From the NCBI RefSeq assembly GCF_021513155.1, contig NZ_CP090983.1, positions 806,001 to 870,000 on the forward strand: a DNA stretch of 64,000 nucleotides, read 5' to 3'. This DNA is from Jeotgalibaca sp. MA1X17-3 (GTDB lineage Bacteria; Bacillota; Bacilli; Lactobacillales; Aerococcaceae). A program made the position numbers and the translations under genes. This document shows, piece after piece, positions 1-7,614 of the stretch (its first letter is position 1; each line of letters opens with the position of its first letter). The notes under the pieces are model-generated. The model searched no databases. It saw only the letters and a list, made by a program, of their open reading frames with translations, and had not been told where the DNA came from.

Positions 1-452
1 GAATGCCTTTATGGTCCATGTTTGTAGAACAAATTAGAGGCAAGGAAGTTTTCCCAGCATTAAAAGGTGGAACAGCTATGGTTACAGTAGAACAAGTTGC
101 AGAAGCGGCTGTAGGTGCTATGGAAAAAGGTGAACATCGTCACACGTATGCTCTTTCAGGGAAAAATATGAAATTCCAAGAATTTTATCAGATGATGGTT
201 GACGCATTAGGACAAACAGAAACAACACAAGTCCCAGTGGTAGACTATGAAAAAATGAAACCAATGTATGAAGAATTAGATAGACAATCAGCAGAAAAAG
301 GGGTAGAGCACGGAATCCACATGGCGACCAGCTCTAAATTACAAACTCAAGATTTATATATCGATCCGGAAGACACTAAAACAGCATTAGGGATTAGAGA
401 GCATGATGTTATTCAATCAATAAAAGAAACACTAGCAAAATGTGTTAAGTAA
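1..452 (+). CDS. NAD(P)-dependent SDR/epimerase-like oxidoreductase, C-terminal part
   Basis: The reading frame is open from the window edge to TAA at 450-452, so the gene begins upstream; the ATG at base 3 is probably internal. The roughly 150 visible residues resemble the C-terminal half of extended (NmrA/epimerase-like) short-chain dehydrogenases: a VTVEQVAEAAVGAME stretch, then a TYALSG segment and a helical tail. The nucleotide-binding Rossmann motif would lie in the missing N-terminus, so the cofactor and substrate cannot be judged. It ends just before a strong terminator. Confidence 0.5.
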   Translation, partial: MPLWSMFVEQIRGKEVFPALKGGTAMVTVEQVAEAAVGAMEKGEHRHTYALSGKNMKFQEFYQMMVDALGQTETTQVPVVDYEKMKPMYEELDRQSAEKGVEHGIHMATSSKLQTQDLYIDPEDTKTALGIREHDVIQSIKETLAKCVK

Positions 453-471
453 GTAATAAAATAAAAATGAA

Positions 472-503
472 AGGCTACACGAACTTAACGTGTAGCCTTT
501 TTT
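472..503 (+). terminator. intrinsic terminator
   Basis: A perfect 10-bp stem (472-481 with 489-498), a 7-nt loop and a following T run. It closes the first, partial gene. Confidence 0.85.
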
Positions 504-606
504 GGCTAAATAATAAATGTAATGGTATTATTATAATGTTTACTATAGAATAAGAAACAACTTAAGAATAAAAATCAACTTAAATTCTAAATAGGCAAGG
601 TGAAAA

Positions 607-2418
607 ATGCGTACTATTCTAAAAAAAAATAAAAAGAAACGATTGACAGTTATCTTGATTGTTCTCTTTTTAACATTTATTATACACTCCCCTGAAATGA
701 ATGCAGAAGGACCTGATCCAAATAAAGGACCTTTAAAAAGTGAATTACTTTCACTCAGTGAAGAAGAGCAACAATATATTATCGAAAATCCACATATATC
801 TGTATACGTGGTTGATGGTATGGCTCCAATTCAATACCAAGATGAGAATGGACAACTACAAGGAATTACTAGAAAAATTTTTCATGAATTAGAAATAAAA
901 ACCGGATTTACTTTTGAGTATATTTTTATAGAAGATATCCGCTCAGCTTTAAAAGAAAGACAAGCAAAGATCATGGCTGCGATTCCTTTTACTTTTGAAG
1001 ATACAGAATTCTATGAAGATATTCAGTTGTCCCCTGAATACCTGACTACCAATCAAATTTTGATTTTACATGAGGGAGAAGAAGCCACCCACTTAAAAAA
1101 CAAAATTTATGGTGCAGTTATTGGTTCGCCGATTCCTAGTTCAGTAGATCGTAGAACAACTGTTTTTTTTCATACGAGAGAGGAAATCTTAGACGCAGTA
1201 GATAAAGGGGATGTTGATTTTTCTTTTATTAATGGTTTTTCAGCATCTTACTATTTACTTCAAAACAGCTATGATCATATAGTTTCGATCCCTTCTGCAA
1301 TCCAAAATACAGAATTATCATTTGGATATTTGGATAAGGATGATCCTTTTCTATCAAAAATTCTAAATAAAGCATTAGGAACGATTGATCCAGATCAAAT
1401 CCAGAACTATATTGTTGAAGAGGCTACAAAAATTGATCGAAAAGTTTCTCTTCAAGTAGTCTTTAATAATTTTTTCACTGAAATTACAACGATTGTTTTT
1501 CTTTTTATTATAGGCTTGGGTTATTTGACCTTTCGATCTCGAAAGGACGAAAAGAAAATTCAGTTGCAAAATAACCGCTTATTAGCATTGTCAGAATTAT
1601 CAGAAGAATATTTTTATGAGTATGATGTAATCCAAGATCATATTAGTATTTCTGACGAGTTAAAAGTACTACTAAATAACTATGGATATAAAGAATCTTT
1701 ATTAGTTTTACAAAGAGGACTTAAAAAAACATTTTCTGAACATAGTCATCATCCAAAAATGATAGCAGGACACAATCATTCAGTGGAAAATATTGTTTTA
1801 AAAGGTGGTTTTGAAAAGAAAGGAACCTATAAAATGGTTAATCTGATCATACGAAATAATCAACATGATGTTTCAATGATTATAGGTAAGTTAATGGATA
1901 TCAGTATTTTTGAACGAGAAAAAGAAACTTTAAAAATAAAAGCAGAGCGAGATGGGCTTACTAAATTATATAATTATGAATCTAGTAGGGAATTAATCAA
2001 AGAAAGATTACTGCAATTTGACTCTAGTTTTCTAGCTGCTTTTATTGTTTTAGATATTGATTATTTTAAATCAGTTAATGATACATTGGGACACCAAGAA
2101 GGAAATCGAATCCTCCAAAAGATGGGGAAATTACTCTTGAATAATTTTCGGAAAAGTGATATTCCTGCACGTATTGGTGGAGATGAGTTTTGTATATTCG
2201 TAGATAAATTTACAGATAGAGAACAAGTTATAGAAAAATGTCACGAGCTAATAGAAAGTATGAGTGAAACCATTCATGATGTTCCTATTTCGATTAGTAT
2301 TGGGATTGCATTTATAAAAGAAGAGGATAATTATCAAACCGCATTCAAACATGCAGACGAAGCACTATACAAAGCAAAGGGATCTGGACGGGCTCGAATA
2401 GCTATTTATGAAGAATAA
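607..2418 (+). CDS. membrane diguanylate cyclase with periplasmic SBP-like sensor domain
   Basis: Predicted to make cyclic di-GMP. The 603-aa protein has an N-terminal membrane segment (about residues 15-32), an extracellular domain resembling family-3 solute-binding proteins (about 50-280), a second membrane helix (about 291-308), a linker region and a C-terminal GGDEF domain. The GGDEF signature is intact at residues 524-528. An RxxD inhibitory site (RKSD, 515-518) sits exactly five residues upstream, so product inhibition is expected. The binding-protein-like domain suggests it senses an external amino acid or similar small ligand. The start is supported by AAGGTG before ATG 607. The next gene encodes an HD-GYP protein, the opposing activity. 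Confidence 0.88.
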   Translation: MRTILKKNKKKRLTVILIVLFLTFIIHSPEMNAEGPDPNKGPLKSELLSLSEEEQQYIIENPHISVYVVDGMAPIQYQDENGQLQGITRKIFHELEIKTGFTFEYIFIEDIRSALKERQAKIMAAIPFTFEDTEFYEDIQLSPEYLTTNQILILHEGEEATHLKNKIYGAVIGSPIPSSVDRRTTVFFHTREEILDAVDKGDVDFSFINGFSASYYLLQNSYDHIVSIPSAIQNTELSFGYLDKDDPFLSKILNKALGTIDPDQIQNYIVEEATKIDRKVSLQVVFNNFFTEITTIVFLFIIGLGYLTFRSRKDEKKIQLQNNRLLALSELSEEYFYEYDVIQDHISISDELKVLLNNYGYKESLLVLQRGLKKTFSEHSHHPKMIAGHNHSVENIVLKGGFEKKGTYKMVNLIIRNNQHDVSMIIGKLMDISIFEREKETLKIKAERDGLTKLYNYESSRELIKERLLQFDSSFLAAFIVLDIDYFKSVNDTLGHQEGNRILQKMGKLLLNNFRKSDIPARIGGDEFCIFVDKFTDREQVIEKCHELIESMSETIHDVPISISIGIAFIKEEDNYQTAFKHADEALYKAKGSGRARIAIYEE

Positions 2419-2459
2419 AAAAAGTGCGATTAATGTTTCTATAATTAGAACCGATACTG

Positions 2460-2518
2460 TATAATAGCAAGATACAAACTTGGAAATAAGTTTGTTTTTG
2501 TTCAAACAAAAGTTTGAA
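2460..2518 (+). promoter_or_regulatory. promoter -10 and leader with two consecutive hairpins upstream of the HD-GYP gene
   Basis: A consensus TATAAT lies at 2460-2465. It is followed by an 8-bp hairpin (2474-2481 with 2488-2495) that runs into a short T-rich stretch, and then by a second 7-bp hairpin (2501-2507 with 2512-2518). The arms share AAACTT/AAGTTT words, so alternative pairings are possible. This could be a weak terminator/attenuator or two plain hairpins. No known riboswitch consensus was recognised. Confidence 0.4.
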
Positions 2519-2549
2519 AACTTAATTATGAAATGAGGATTTTTCATAG

Positions 2550-3470
2550 ATGAATAATAAAGCATTCTCTTCTATTATTCCAGCCGCATATGCTGAATGT
2601 AACTTACTTTCTAATCAACTTGGTACTAAAGCATTTCAGATTAAAAAAGCAAATGAGTCATTTATGCAACTACTTGCATCACCCAATAATGATTCAAAAG
2701 CATTTACTGATTGCTTAAAAAAGAAAATACTAGAGAAATCTGTAACCTTACAGCCTCTAGACTTGTCCATTATGGAAGTTCCTTTTCAAGATAGTCAATT
2801 TTATATATTTATTGTTCTTTTAAAAAATCAAGTATCTAAAGATATTTGTCAGCGTCTTGCTCTTGCTGTAATGAATAATAATGATTTTATAGATTTTTTT
2901 CAAAAAAATGAAAATGAAAACGAACAAAGTTGGCAAAATCGACAATTGTCGAATAGTTTATTTACAAGTGATCATGCTCTGCGTATTAAAAAAGTAGCAA
3001 AGGAATTTGGTGAATATGCTAAGCTCTCGAACGATGAGATTAATGAATTGATGATTTTATCAACCATGCATGATATTGGGAAAATTCATATTAGTCCTGA
3101 GCTTTTAAACTATCCTGGATCTTTCAATCAAAAAGAAAAAGAAGAAATGGAAAATCATACATTGTATGGATATCTTTTACTTCATAATACGCCTTCAATG
3201 AGTAATATTGCTCCATTAGTATTGACTCATCATGAGCGTTGGGACGGAAGCGGTTATCCAATTGGTTTAAAAGGGATGGAAATCCCACTTGCATCTCGAG
3301 TGATTTGTCTGCTAGATTCGTATGACGCAATGGTAAACGATAGACCTTATCGAAAAGCATTAAGTAAAGCAGCAGCTATTCAAGAAATCAAGGTTCATTT
3401 AGGGAGTCAATTTGATCCTATTCTTGGACAGGTCTTTATAGACTTTTTAAATAGTCAAAAAGAGGGATGA
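2550..3470 (+). CDS. HD-GYP domain protein, probable cyclic di-GMP phosphodiesterase
   Basis: Predicted to hydrolyse c-di-GMP. The 306-aa protein has an unassigned N-terminal region (1-130) and a C-terminal HD-GYP domain. The catalytic HD pair is H174-D175 in HDIGKIH. A metal-ligand HH lies in LTHHERWDGSGYP, with GYP at 235-237, and the RPYRKALS segment typical of the family follows. No membrane segment is seen, so it should be cytoplasmic. RBS GAGGA precedes ATG 2550. Its partner is the adjacent GGDEF protein, and such pairs usually tune one local c-di-GMP pool. Confidence 0.88.
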   Translation: MNNKAFSSIIPAAYAECNLLSNQLGTKAFQIKKANESFMQLLASPNNDSKAFTDCLKKKILEKSVTLQPLDLSIMEVPFQDSQFYIFIVLLKNQVSKDICQRLALAVMNNNDFIDFFQKNENENEQSWQNRQLSNSLFTSDHALRIKKVAKEFGEYAKLSNDEINELMILSTMHDIGKIHISPELLNYPGSFNQKEKEEMENHTLYGYLLLHNTPSMSNIAPLVLTHHERWDGSGYPIGLKGMEIPLASRVICLLDSYDAMVNDRPYRKALSKAAAIQEIKVHLGSQFDPILGQVFIDFLNSQKEG

Positions 3471-3484
3471 AAATTATTTGAAAG

Positions 3485-3512
3485 AAGCTGGGACATTTGT
3501 CCCAGCTTTTTT
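3485..3512 (+). terminator. intrinsic terminator
   Basis: A 10-bp perfect stem (3485-3494 with 3499-3508), a 4-nt ATTT loop and a T tail, closing the GGDEF/HD-GYP region. Confidence 0.9.
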
Positions 3513-3579
3513 TCTACTCCTTAACCATTTTCTTAAACGCCTTTTGTTCCTCTCTTTTTTTAGTTGTGATCAGGCTAAT

Positions 3580-3608
3580 TTGCCAAAAGGTTGATTTTTC
3601 AGTATAAT
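3580..3608 (+). promoter_or_regulatory. sigma-A-type promoter for the AP2-domain gene
   Basis: -35 TTGCCA (3580-3585), a 17-nt spacer, and -10 TATAAT (3603-3608), about 55 nt before the next gene. Confidence 0.65.
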
Positions 3609-3666
3609 TAAAAACGTTGTTCTTTATAAGAACCTTAGTAAATCAACAGAAAGAGGTAAATAAGTA

Positions 3667-4080
3667 ATGAAAAAAAGAATTGATTTAACCGGAAGACAGT
3701 TCGGAGACTTAACTGTAAAAGGAAAAGCTGAGACAAATAAAAAAGGTCGTTATTGGGTATGTACTTGTGTATGCGGAAATGAAGTAATCGTGAAACAATC
3801 TGACCTAAAGAATCGTATCGTAACAAGCTGTGGCCACTCTGAAGAAGCAACTACTCCATCTGTTAAAAAGACGAAAGCTCCTAAAAATAAAAAAACGGCA
3901 GCAAAAAAATCTTCAAATGGAACGGGTTATGTTGGAGTATCTCAAGTAGAACTAAAAAGTGGCACTCGTTTTAAAGCTAACATTAGTGTTGATGGTAAGA
4001 ATAAGCATCTTGGAACATTTGACACATTGGAAGAAGCAGTAGAAGCTCGAAAAGAAGCAGAAGAAGAATATCGTTCATAA
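3667..4080 (+). CDS. small zinc-ribbon plus AP2-domain DNA-binding protein
   Basis: A 137-aa protein in three parts. Residues 1-58 carry a DLTGRQFGDLTV-type start and clustered cysteines C32, C34, C36 and C55 with H57, which looks like a zinc ribbon. Residues 65-82 are a Lys/Ala-rich linker. Residues 85-136 resemble an AP2 DNA-binding domain (GYVGVSQVELKSG, then LGTFDTLEEAVEAR). The same two modules occur in phage and homing-endonuclease proteins, but no nuclease domain is present here. RBS AAGAGGT precedes ATG 3667. It is transcribed alone between two terminators. A role as a DNA-binding regulator is inferred, and its target is unknown. Confidence 0.7.
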   Translation: MKKRIDLTGRQFGDLTVKGKAETNKKGRYWVCTCVCGNEVIVKQSDLKNRIVTSCGHSEEATTPSVKKTKAPKNKKTAAKKSSNGTGYVGVSQVELKSGTRFKANISVDGKNKHLGTFDTLEEAVEARKEAEEEYRS

Positions 4081-4107
4081 AAAAGACCTCCTGTATGGTC
4101 TTTTTTA
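4081..4107 (+). terminator. intrinsic terminator
   Basis: An 8-bp stem (4081-4088 with 4097-4104) followed by a T run, directly after the AP2-domain gene. Confidence 0.8.
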
Positions 4108-4120
4108 TTTGTACTAATAA

Positions 4121-4168
4121 AGTAAAAAAATAGAGTGCATATGACATAATGGTCATTGCACTCTATTT
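4121..4168 (-). terminator. intrinsic terminator of the cst operon
   Basis: A 12-bp stem (4157-4168 with 4128-4139) whose minus-strand 3' end runs into a T tract (4121-4128). It ends the reactive-sulfur operon. Confidence 0.85.
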
Positions 4169-4177
4169 AAAATGTTT

Positions 4178-4441
4178 TTATCTTGTTTTGACTAATAAAT
4201 GAATCGCTTCTTGAACGGCTTCTTCTGAAGTTAATCCACTATTCTCATCAGAAATACATTGAACAAGGTTTTCTGCAACAATCAAACCAATGGCTTTATC
4301 AATACTAGAACGGATAGCAGTTAATTGAGTGACTACTTCTTTACAGTCTTTCTCCGTATCCATCATATTCAAAACACCACGCATTTGTCCTTCTGATTTC
4401 TTTAGACGATTCACTATTTTTTTATCGTAACGAATCTTCAT
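4178..4441 (-). CDS. cstR: CstR-like persulfide-sensing repressor (CsoR/RcnR/FrmR family)
   Basis: An all-helical DUF156-family repressor of 87 aa. The two family cysteines are present at C33 and C62. The position that is a copper-ligand His in CsoR is Asn58 (ENLVQC). Lack of that His together with the Cys pair is the pattern of CstR, which senses persulfides and polysulfides rather than Cu(I). The neighbours agree: a CoA-disulfide reductase and rhodaneses in the same operon. ATG 4441 overlaps the upstream rhodanese stop by 4 nt, implying translational coupling. An operator-like palindrome lies in the operon promoter, so autoregulation is expected. Confidence 0.85.
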   Translation of the reverse strand: MKIRYDKKIVNRLKKSEGQMRGVLNMMDTEKDCKEVVTQLTAIRSSIDKAIGLIVAENLVQCISDENSGLTSEEAVQEAIHLLVKTR

Positions 4442-4737
4442 TCAATGTCACCTCTCCAAACGGACATTCCTCCGATTACGTTTGTTGTTTGAAATCCAGA
4501 ATTTCCTAAATGTTGACAAGCCATACTCGAACGACTTCCGGAGTAACAGATAACATGATAATGTTGTGCTCGCTCAAGTTCATTCATTTGATCGGCAAAA
4601 GAGCTCAGTGGCATAGAAATAGCTCCTGGAACATGACCAGCCGCATACTCATCTGGCTCTCGCACATCTAAAATTTTAATATTTGATTTTTTTCGGTATA
4701 GTTGATCCATTTCGTTTGCAGAGATTGAGTTATACAT
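4438..4737 (-). CDS. single-domain rhodanese (sulfurtransferase)
   Basis: A 99-aa rhodanese domain that transfers sulfane sulfur through a cysteine persulfide. It has the ILDVREPDEYAAGHVPGA entry motif and an active-site loop CYSGSRS with the catalytic Cys, followed by GGMSVW at the end. It is cytoplasmic, with no signal. It lies between the CoA-disulfide reductase fusion and cstR in one operon (2-nt gap upstream, 4-nt overlap downstream), so it probably relays persulfide sulfur in the same detoxification route. Confidence 0.88.
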   Translation of the reverse strand: MYNSISANEMDQLYRKKSNIKILDVREPDEYAAGHVPGAISMPLSSFADQMNELERAQHYHVICYSGSRSSMACQHLGNSGFQTTNVIGGMSVWRGDIE

Positions 4738-4739
4738 AA

Positions 4740-6410
4740 TTATAAGGATGTCCTTTCTAATTGAACAATTTTTTCAGGATAAATGGTGGAGTAAAGTGAG
4801 AAAGCTCCATCCAAGTTTTTAACGTCAAAGCCATGTTGTTTTAAAATACGTTCCGCAATATAACTACGTTGGCCACTATGACAGCTAATAATATACGGTT
4901 TATTTTTATCTAATTCATTCACTCGATCCCGTAATTCATCGAGAGAAATGTTAACCGTATCTTTCAGAAAACCATTTTTCTTCAATTCAGCTGGACTGCG
5001 CACATCTAAGAGGATCGCTCCTTTTTTTCGTTGCTCTTCCAATTCATGCCATTGAACAGAATCTGAAATTCCTTCTAATAAGTTTAGAGCAGCATATCCA
5101 GCCATATTAACAGGATCTTTTGCGGAACCAAATGGAGGAGCGTAAGAGAATTCTAGTTCAGGTAAATCTTCTACAGTTAGTCCACCTTTAATTGCGGTAG
5201 CAATGATATCAATTCGTTTATCTACTCCATCAGCACCGATAGCTTGTGCTCCAAATATTTTTCCATTTTCAGGATCAAATAGTAATTTCAAATCAATCAT
5301 TTCCGCACCAGGATAATATCCAGCATGACTTTTTCCTTGAACGTGAACAACTTTATATTCTATATCGGACATTTTTAATTGTCTTTCATTTAATCCAGTA
5401 GATCCAGCAGCTAAATCAAATACTCTAACAATAGCAGTACCGATACTTCCTTTGTTTTTACGTTTATTTCCACTAATGACATCGGCAACCTGTCGACCTT
5501 GTCGATTTGCCGGTGAGGCTAAGGCAATCATGGTATCTTCGCCTGTAATTTGTTGTTTTACGATGATGGCATCTCCAACAGCGTAAATATTTTTTATATT
5601 TGTTTCATAATTTTCATCAACAAGGATACCCTCACGCATACCGGTCTGAATGCCTGCTTTTTTAGCTAAATCAGATGCAGGAACAACACCAACAGAAAGT
5701 AGTGTTAAGTCACTATCTAAGGATGTGCCATCTTCTAAAATAACAGTTTTCCCATCATTTTCAAAAGAAGCTGCAGCGATACCTGTATATAATGTAACAC
5801 CTTTTCTTTCCAATTCGCGAGTAATAAATGTAGCCATTTCTTCATCCATAGGTGGAAGAACATGGGGTGCCTTTTCAATTAAAGTAACATCCATGCCACG
5901 ATGAGCCAAGCTCTCAACCATTTCTAAACCAATAAAACCTGCTCCAATAACGATTGCTTTTTTAGGTTGATGCTCATCGATATACGTAGAGATTGCATCT
6001 ACATCTACAACATTACGTAAAGTAAAAAGATTTGTTGCTTCTTTCAATCCTTTTGAAGCTGGAATAATTGGTTTTGCTCCAGGCGATAGAATTAATTTGT
6101 CATAGTGAAGTGGGTAGGATTCTTCGTTGTTTTGAACAACAACAATTTGTTGCTCTCCGTCAATATCGATCGCTTCACTATTTGTACGAACATCAAGTTT
6201 GAAGCGAGCATGTAAGCTTTTTGGTGTTTGCACAAGAAGTTGACTACGTTCTTCAATTTCCTCTGAAACATAGTAAGGAAGACCACAGTTTGCAAAAGAT
6301 ACATGAGGTCCTTTTTCTAAAATAATAATTTCCATTTGTTCATTTAATCTTCTTAATCGAGTTGCTGCGGACATACCACCAGCAACTCCTCCTACGATAA
6401 CAACACGCAT
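4740..6410 (-). CDS. CoA-disulfide reductase with C-terminal rhodanese domain
   Basis: A flavoprotein of 556 aa. The N-terminus is a pyridine-nucleotide-disulfide reductase fold with FAD motif VVIVGGVAGGMSAA and the single redox cysteine in SFANCGLPYY (the SFxxC motif of CoADR). A second dinucleotide motif, AIVIGAGFIGLEM, follows, then a dimerisation domain. The last 100 residues or so are a rhodanese with active loop CHSGQRS. This architecture is known for CoADR-Rhd enzymes that reduce CoA disulfide, persulfide or polysulfide with NAD(P)H. The start at ATG 6410 is chosen because GAGGAGG sits just upstream, and the ATG shares one base with the stop of the preceding rhodanese (TAATG). Confidence 0.9.
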   Translation of the reverse strand: MRVVIVGGVAGGMSAATRLRRLNEQMEIIILEKGPHVSFANCGLPYYVSEEIEERSQLLVQTPKSLHARFKLDVRTNSEAIDIDGEQQIVVVQNNEESYPLHYDKLILSPGAKPIIPASKGLKEATNLFTLRNVVDVDAISTYIDEHQPKKAIVIGAGFIGLEMVESLAHRGMDVTLIEKAPHVLPPMDEEMATFITRELERKGVTLYTGIAAASFENDGKTVILEDGTSLDSDLTLLSVGVVPASDLAKKAGIQTGMREGILVDENYETNIKNIYAVGDAIIVKQQITGEDTMIALASPANRQGRQVADVISGNKRKNKGSIGTAIVRVFDLAAGSTGLNERQLKMSDIEYKVVHVQGKSHAGYYPGAEMIDLKLLFDPENGKIFGAQAIGADGVDKRIDIIATAIKGGLTVEDLPELEFSYAPPFGSAKDPVNMAGYAALNLLEGISDSVQWHELEEQRKKGAILLDVRSPAELKKNGFLKDTVNISLDELRDRVNELDKNKPYIISCHSGQRSYIAERILKQHGFDVKNLDGAFSLYSTIYPEKIVQLERTSL

Positions 6411-6714
6411 TATAATGTTCCTCCTCTTCTTGAGCCCGTCCAAGCAGACATTCCACGATTGACATTTACAGCATCATATCCCTGTGAAAGGAGTTGTTTC
6501 GTAGCTCTTTTACTACGCATTCCTGTTGCACAAACGAGATAGATTCGTTCTTTGGACTTTACGTTTCCTATTTTTGATAAAGGAATATTTTTGGAACCAG
6601 GTATATGACCACCTTTAAATTCATTAGGTTCGCGAACATCTATAATAAACGGCTTATTTGGTAAATCCTTTTCCAATTCTTTAGTGGAAATGGAAGGTAC
6701 TTTTTAAAAAACAT
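6410..6714 (-). CDS. rhodanese domain protein, first gene of cst operon, apparent N-terminal frameshift
   Basis: A single rhodanese domain with FIIDVREPNEFKGGHIPGS and catalytic loop CATGMRS. A good Shine-Dalgarno (AAAGGAG) lies before ATG 6714, but that frame leaves the rhodanese frame within the T6/A5 tract just downstream. One extra base there would join the start to KVPSISTKELEKDLP, a normal rhodanese N-terminus. As written, only a TTG at 6676 begins the intact frame, and it has no RBS. Most likely a one-base sequencing or real indel at positions 6701-6711. It heads the operon directly downstream of the CstR-operator promoter. Confidence 0.75.
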
Positions 6715-6760
6715 GGTATTCTCCTTTACTTGTTAAAGTATTCTGTCTTTATGCTTTTAC

Positions 6761-6789
6761 AGTATACCCCCAGGGGTATGATTAGTAAA
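6761..6789 (-). promoter_or_regulatory. cst operon promoter with CstR/CsoR-type operator
   Basis: On the minus strand, -35 TTTACT (6789-6784), a 17-nt spacer and -10 TATACT (6766-6761). The spacer holds a 16-nt palindrome at 6764-6779, ATACCCC-CA-GGGGTAT in form, overlapping the -10. This G/C-block palindrome is the known operator type of CsoR/CstR repressors. Bound repressor would block RNA polymerase. Confidence 0.8.
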
Positions 6790-6805
6790 GAGAAAGAGCT
6801 TGAAT

Positions 6806-6846
6806 ATAAAAAAATGAAGAACAGATCCTTATGGAATTGTTCTTCA
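6806..6846 (-). terminator. intrinsic terminator of the fetAB-like operon
   Basis: A 9-bp stem (6838-6846 with 6815-6823) and a T-rich 3' tail on the minus strand, just after the permease stop. Confidence 0.75.
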
Positions 6847-6852
6847 GTACGT

Positions 6853-7614
6853 TTAAATGGTTAATTGAATTCTGTCGTTGAAATAGCTCTTATAAGATAA
6901 ATAGCTTGAAATCATCGTTGAGAATCCTGTCACTGCAATGAGCATAAACATGACTACAATTTGGTAACGAATTGCTTCAACCGGGTTGATACCTGCAAAC
7001 ATTAAACCAGACATCATACCAGGAAGGCTCACTAAACCAACTGTTTTTGTTCGATCAACTGTAGGAGCCATTGCAGACTTGATACTTTCTCGAATAATCG
7101 TTTTAGAAGCTTGGTTAGGAGTTGCTCCTAAAGCAAGGCGTTCTAGAACTTGTTGTTGTTGATCAGTAAATTTTGTATGCATCGTTCGATATCCTACACC
7201 CACAGCCGTCATGGCATTAGCAGCGATCATACCAGTGATAGGAACGATTTGAGAAGGAGTCCATACCAATGCTCCAGATAAAAGTAAAACAGCTAATGAT
7301 ACACCTGTACCAACCCCTATAGCTATTAATGAGTTACGGAATGCATGTGGAAGATTGTTTGCCCGTTTCCCTGCATTATAAGCAGCATTCAAGACGATAA
7401 ATAGAACCATCGCTAAGGTAACAATGATATGATCTAGTTCAAAAATATATCCTAATAGGTATCCGACAAGAAATAACTGAATAACTGCACGGATGGATGC
7501 AATAAAGATATCTTTACCTAGTCCAAGTTGTTCTTTGTGGTCGATTGCTAACGCGATGAAAATCAGAATACTAGACCAAATTAAAGAAGAATTTGATATG
7601 TTCAAACTATTCAT
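6853..7614 (-). CDS. fetB: FetB-like ABC transporter permease (UPF0014)
   Basis: A 253-aa integral membrane protein with about seven hydrophobic helices. It carries the family core MTAVGVGYRTMHTKFTDQQ and LGATPNQASKTIIRESIKSAMAPTVDRTKTVGLVSLPGMMSG (the latter spread over residues 160-205), typical of YbbM/FetB. In E. coli FetAB is linked to iron export and peroxide tolerance; the substrate here is inferred. Its start overlaps the end of the ATPase gene by 8 nt, so the two are co-translated. Confidence 0.82.
   Translation of the reverse strand: MNSLNISNSSLIWSSILIFIALAIDHKEQLGLGKDIFIASIRAVIQLFLVGYLLGYIFELDHIIVTLAMVLFIVLNAAYNAGKRANNLPHAFRNSLIAIGVGTGVSLAVLLLSGALVWTPSQIVPITGMIAANAMTAVGVGYRTMHTKFTDQQQQVLERLALGATPNQASKTIIRESIKSAMAPTVDRTKTVGLVSLPGMMSGLMFAGINPVEAIRYQIVVMFMLIAVTGFSTMISSYLSYKSYFNDRIQLTI

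Noticed and set aside
2419..2549. Possible c-di-GMP riboswitch upstream of the HD-GYP gene
   Set aside because: The GEMM-type conserved core and tetraloop are absent; only simple hairpins are present.
5650..5904. Plus-strand open frame inside the CoA-disulfide reductase gene
   Set aside because: Antisense shadow of a well-supported minus-strand enzyme gene with no RBS.
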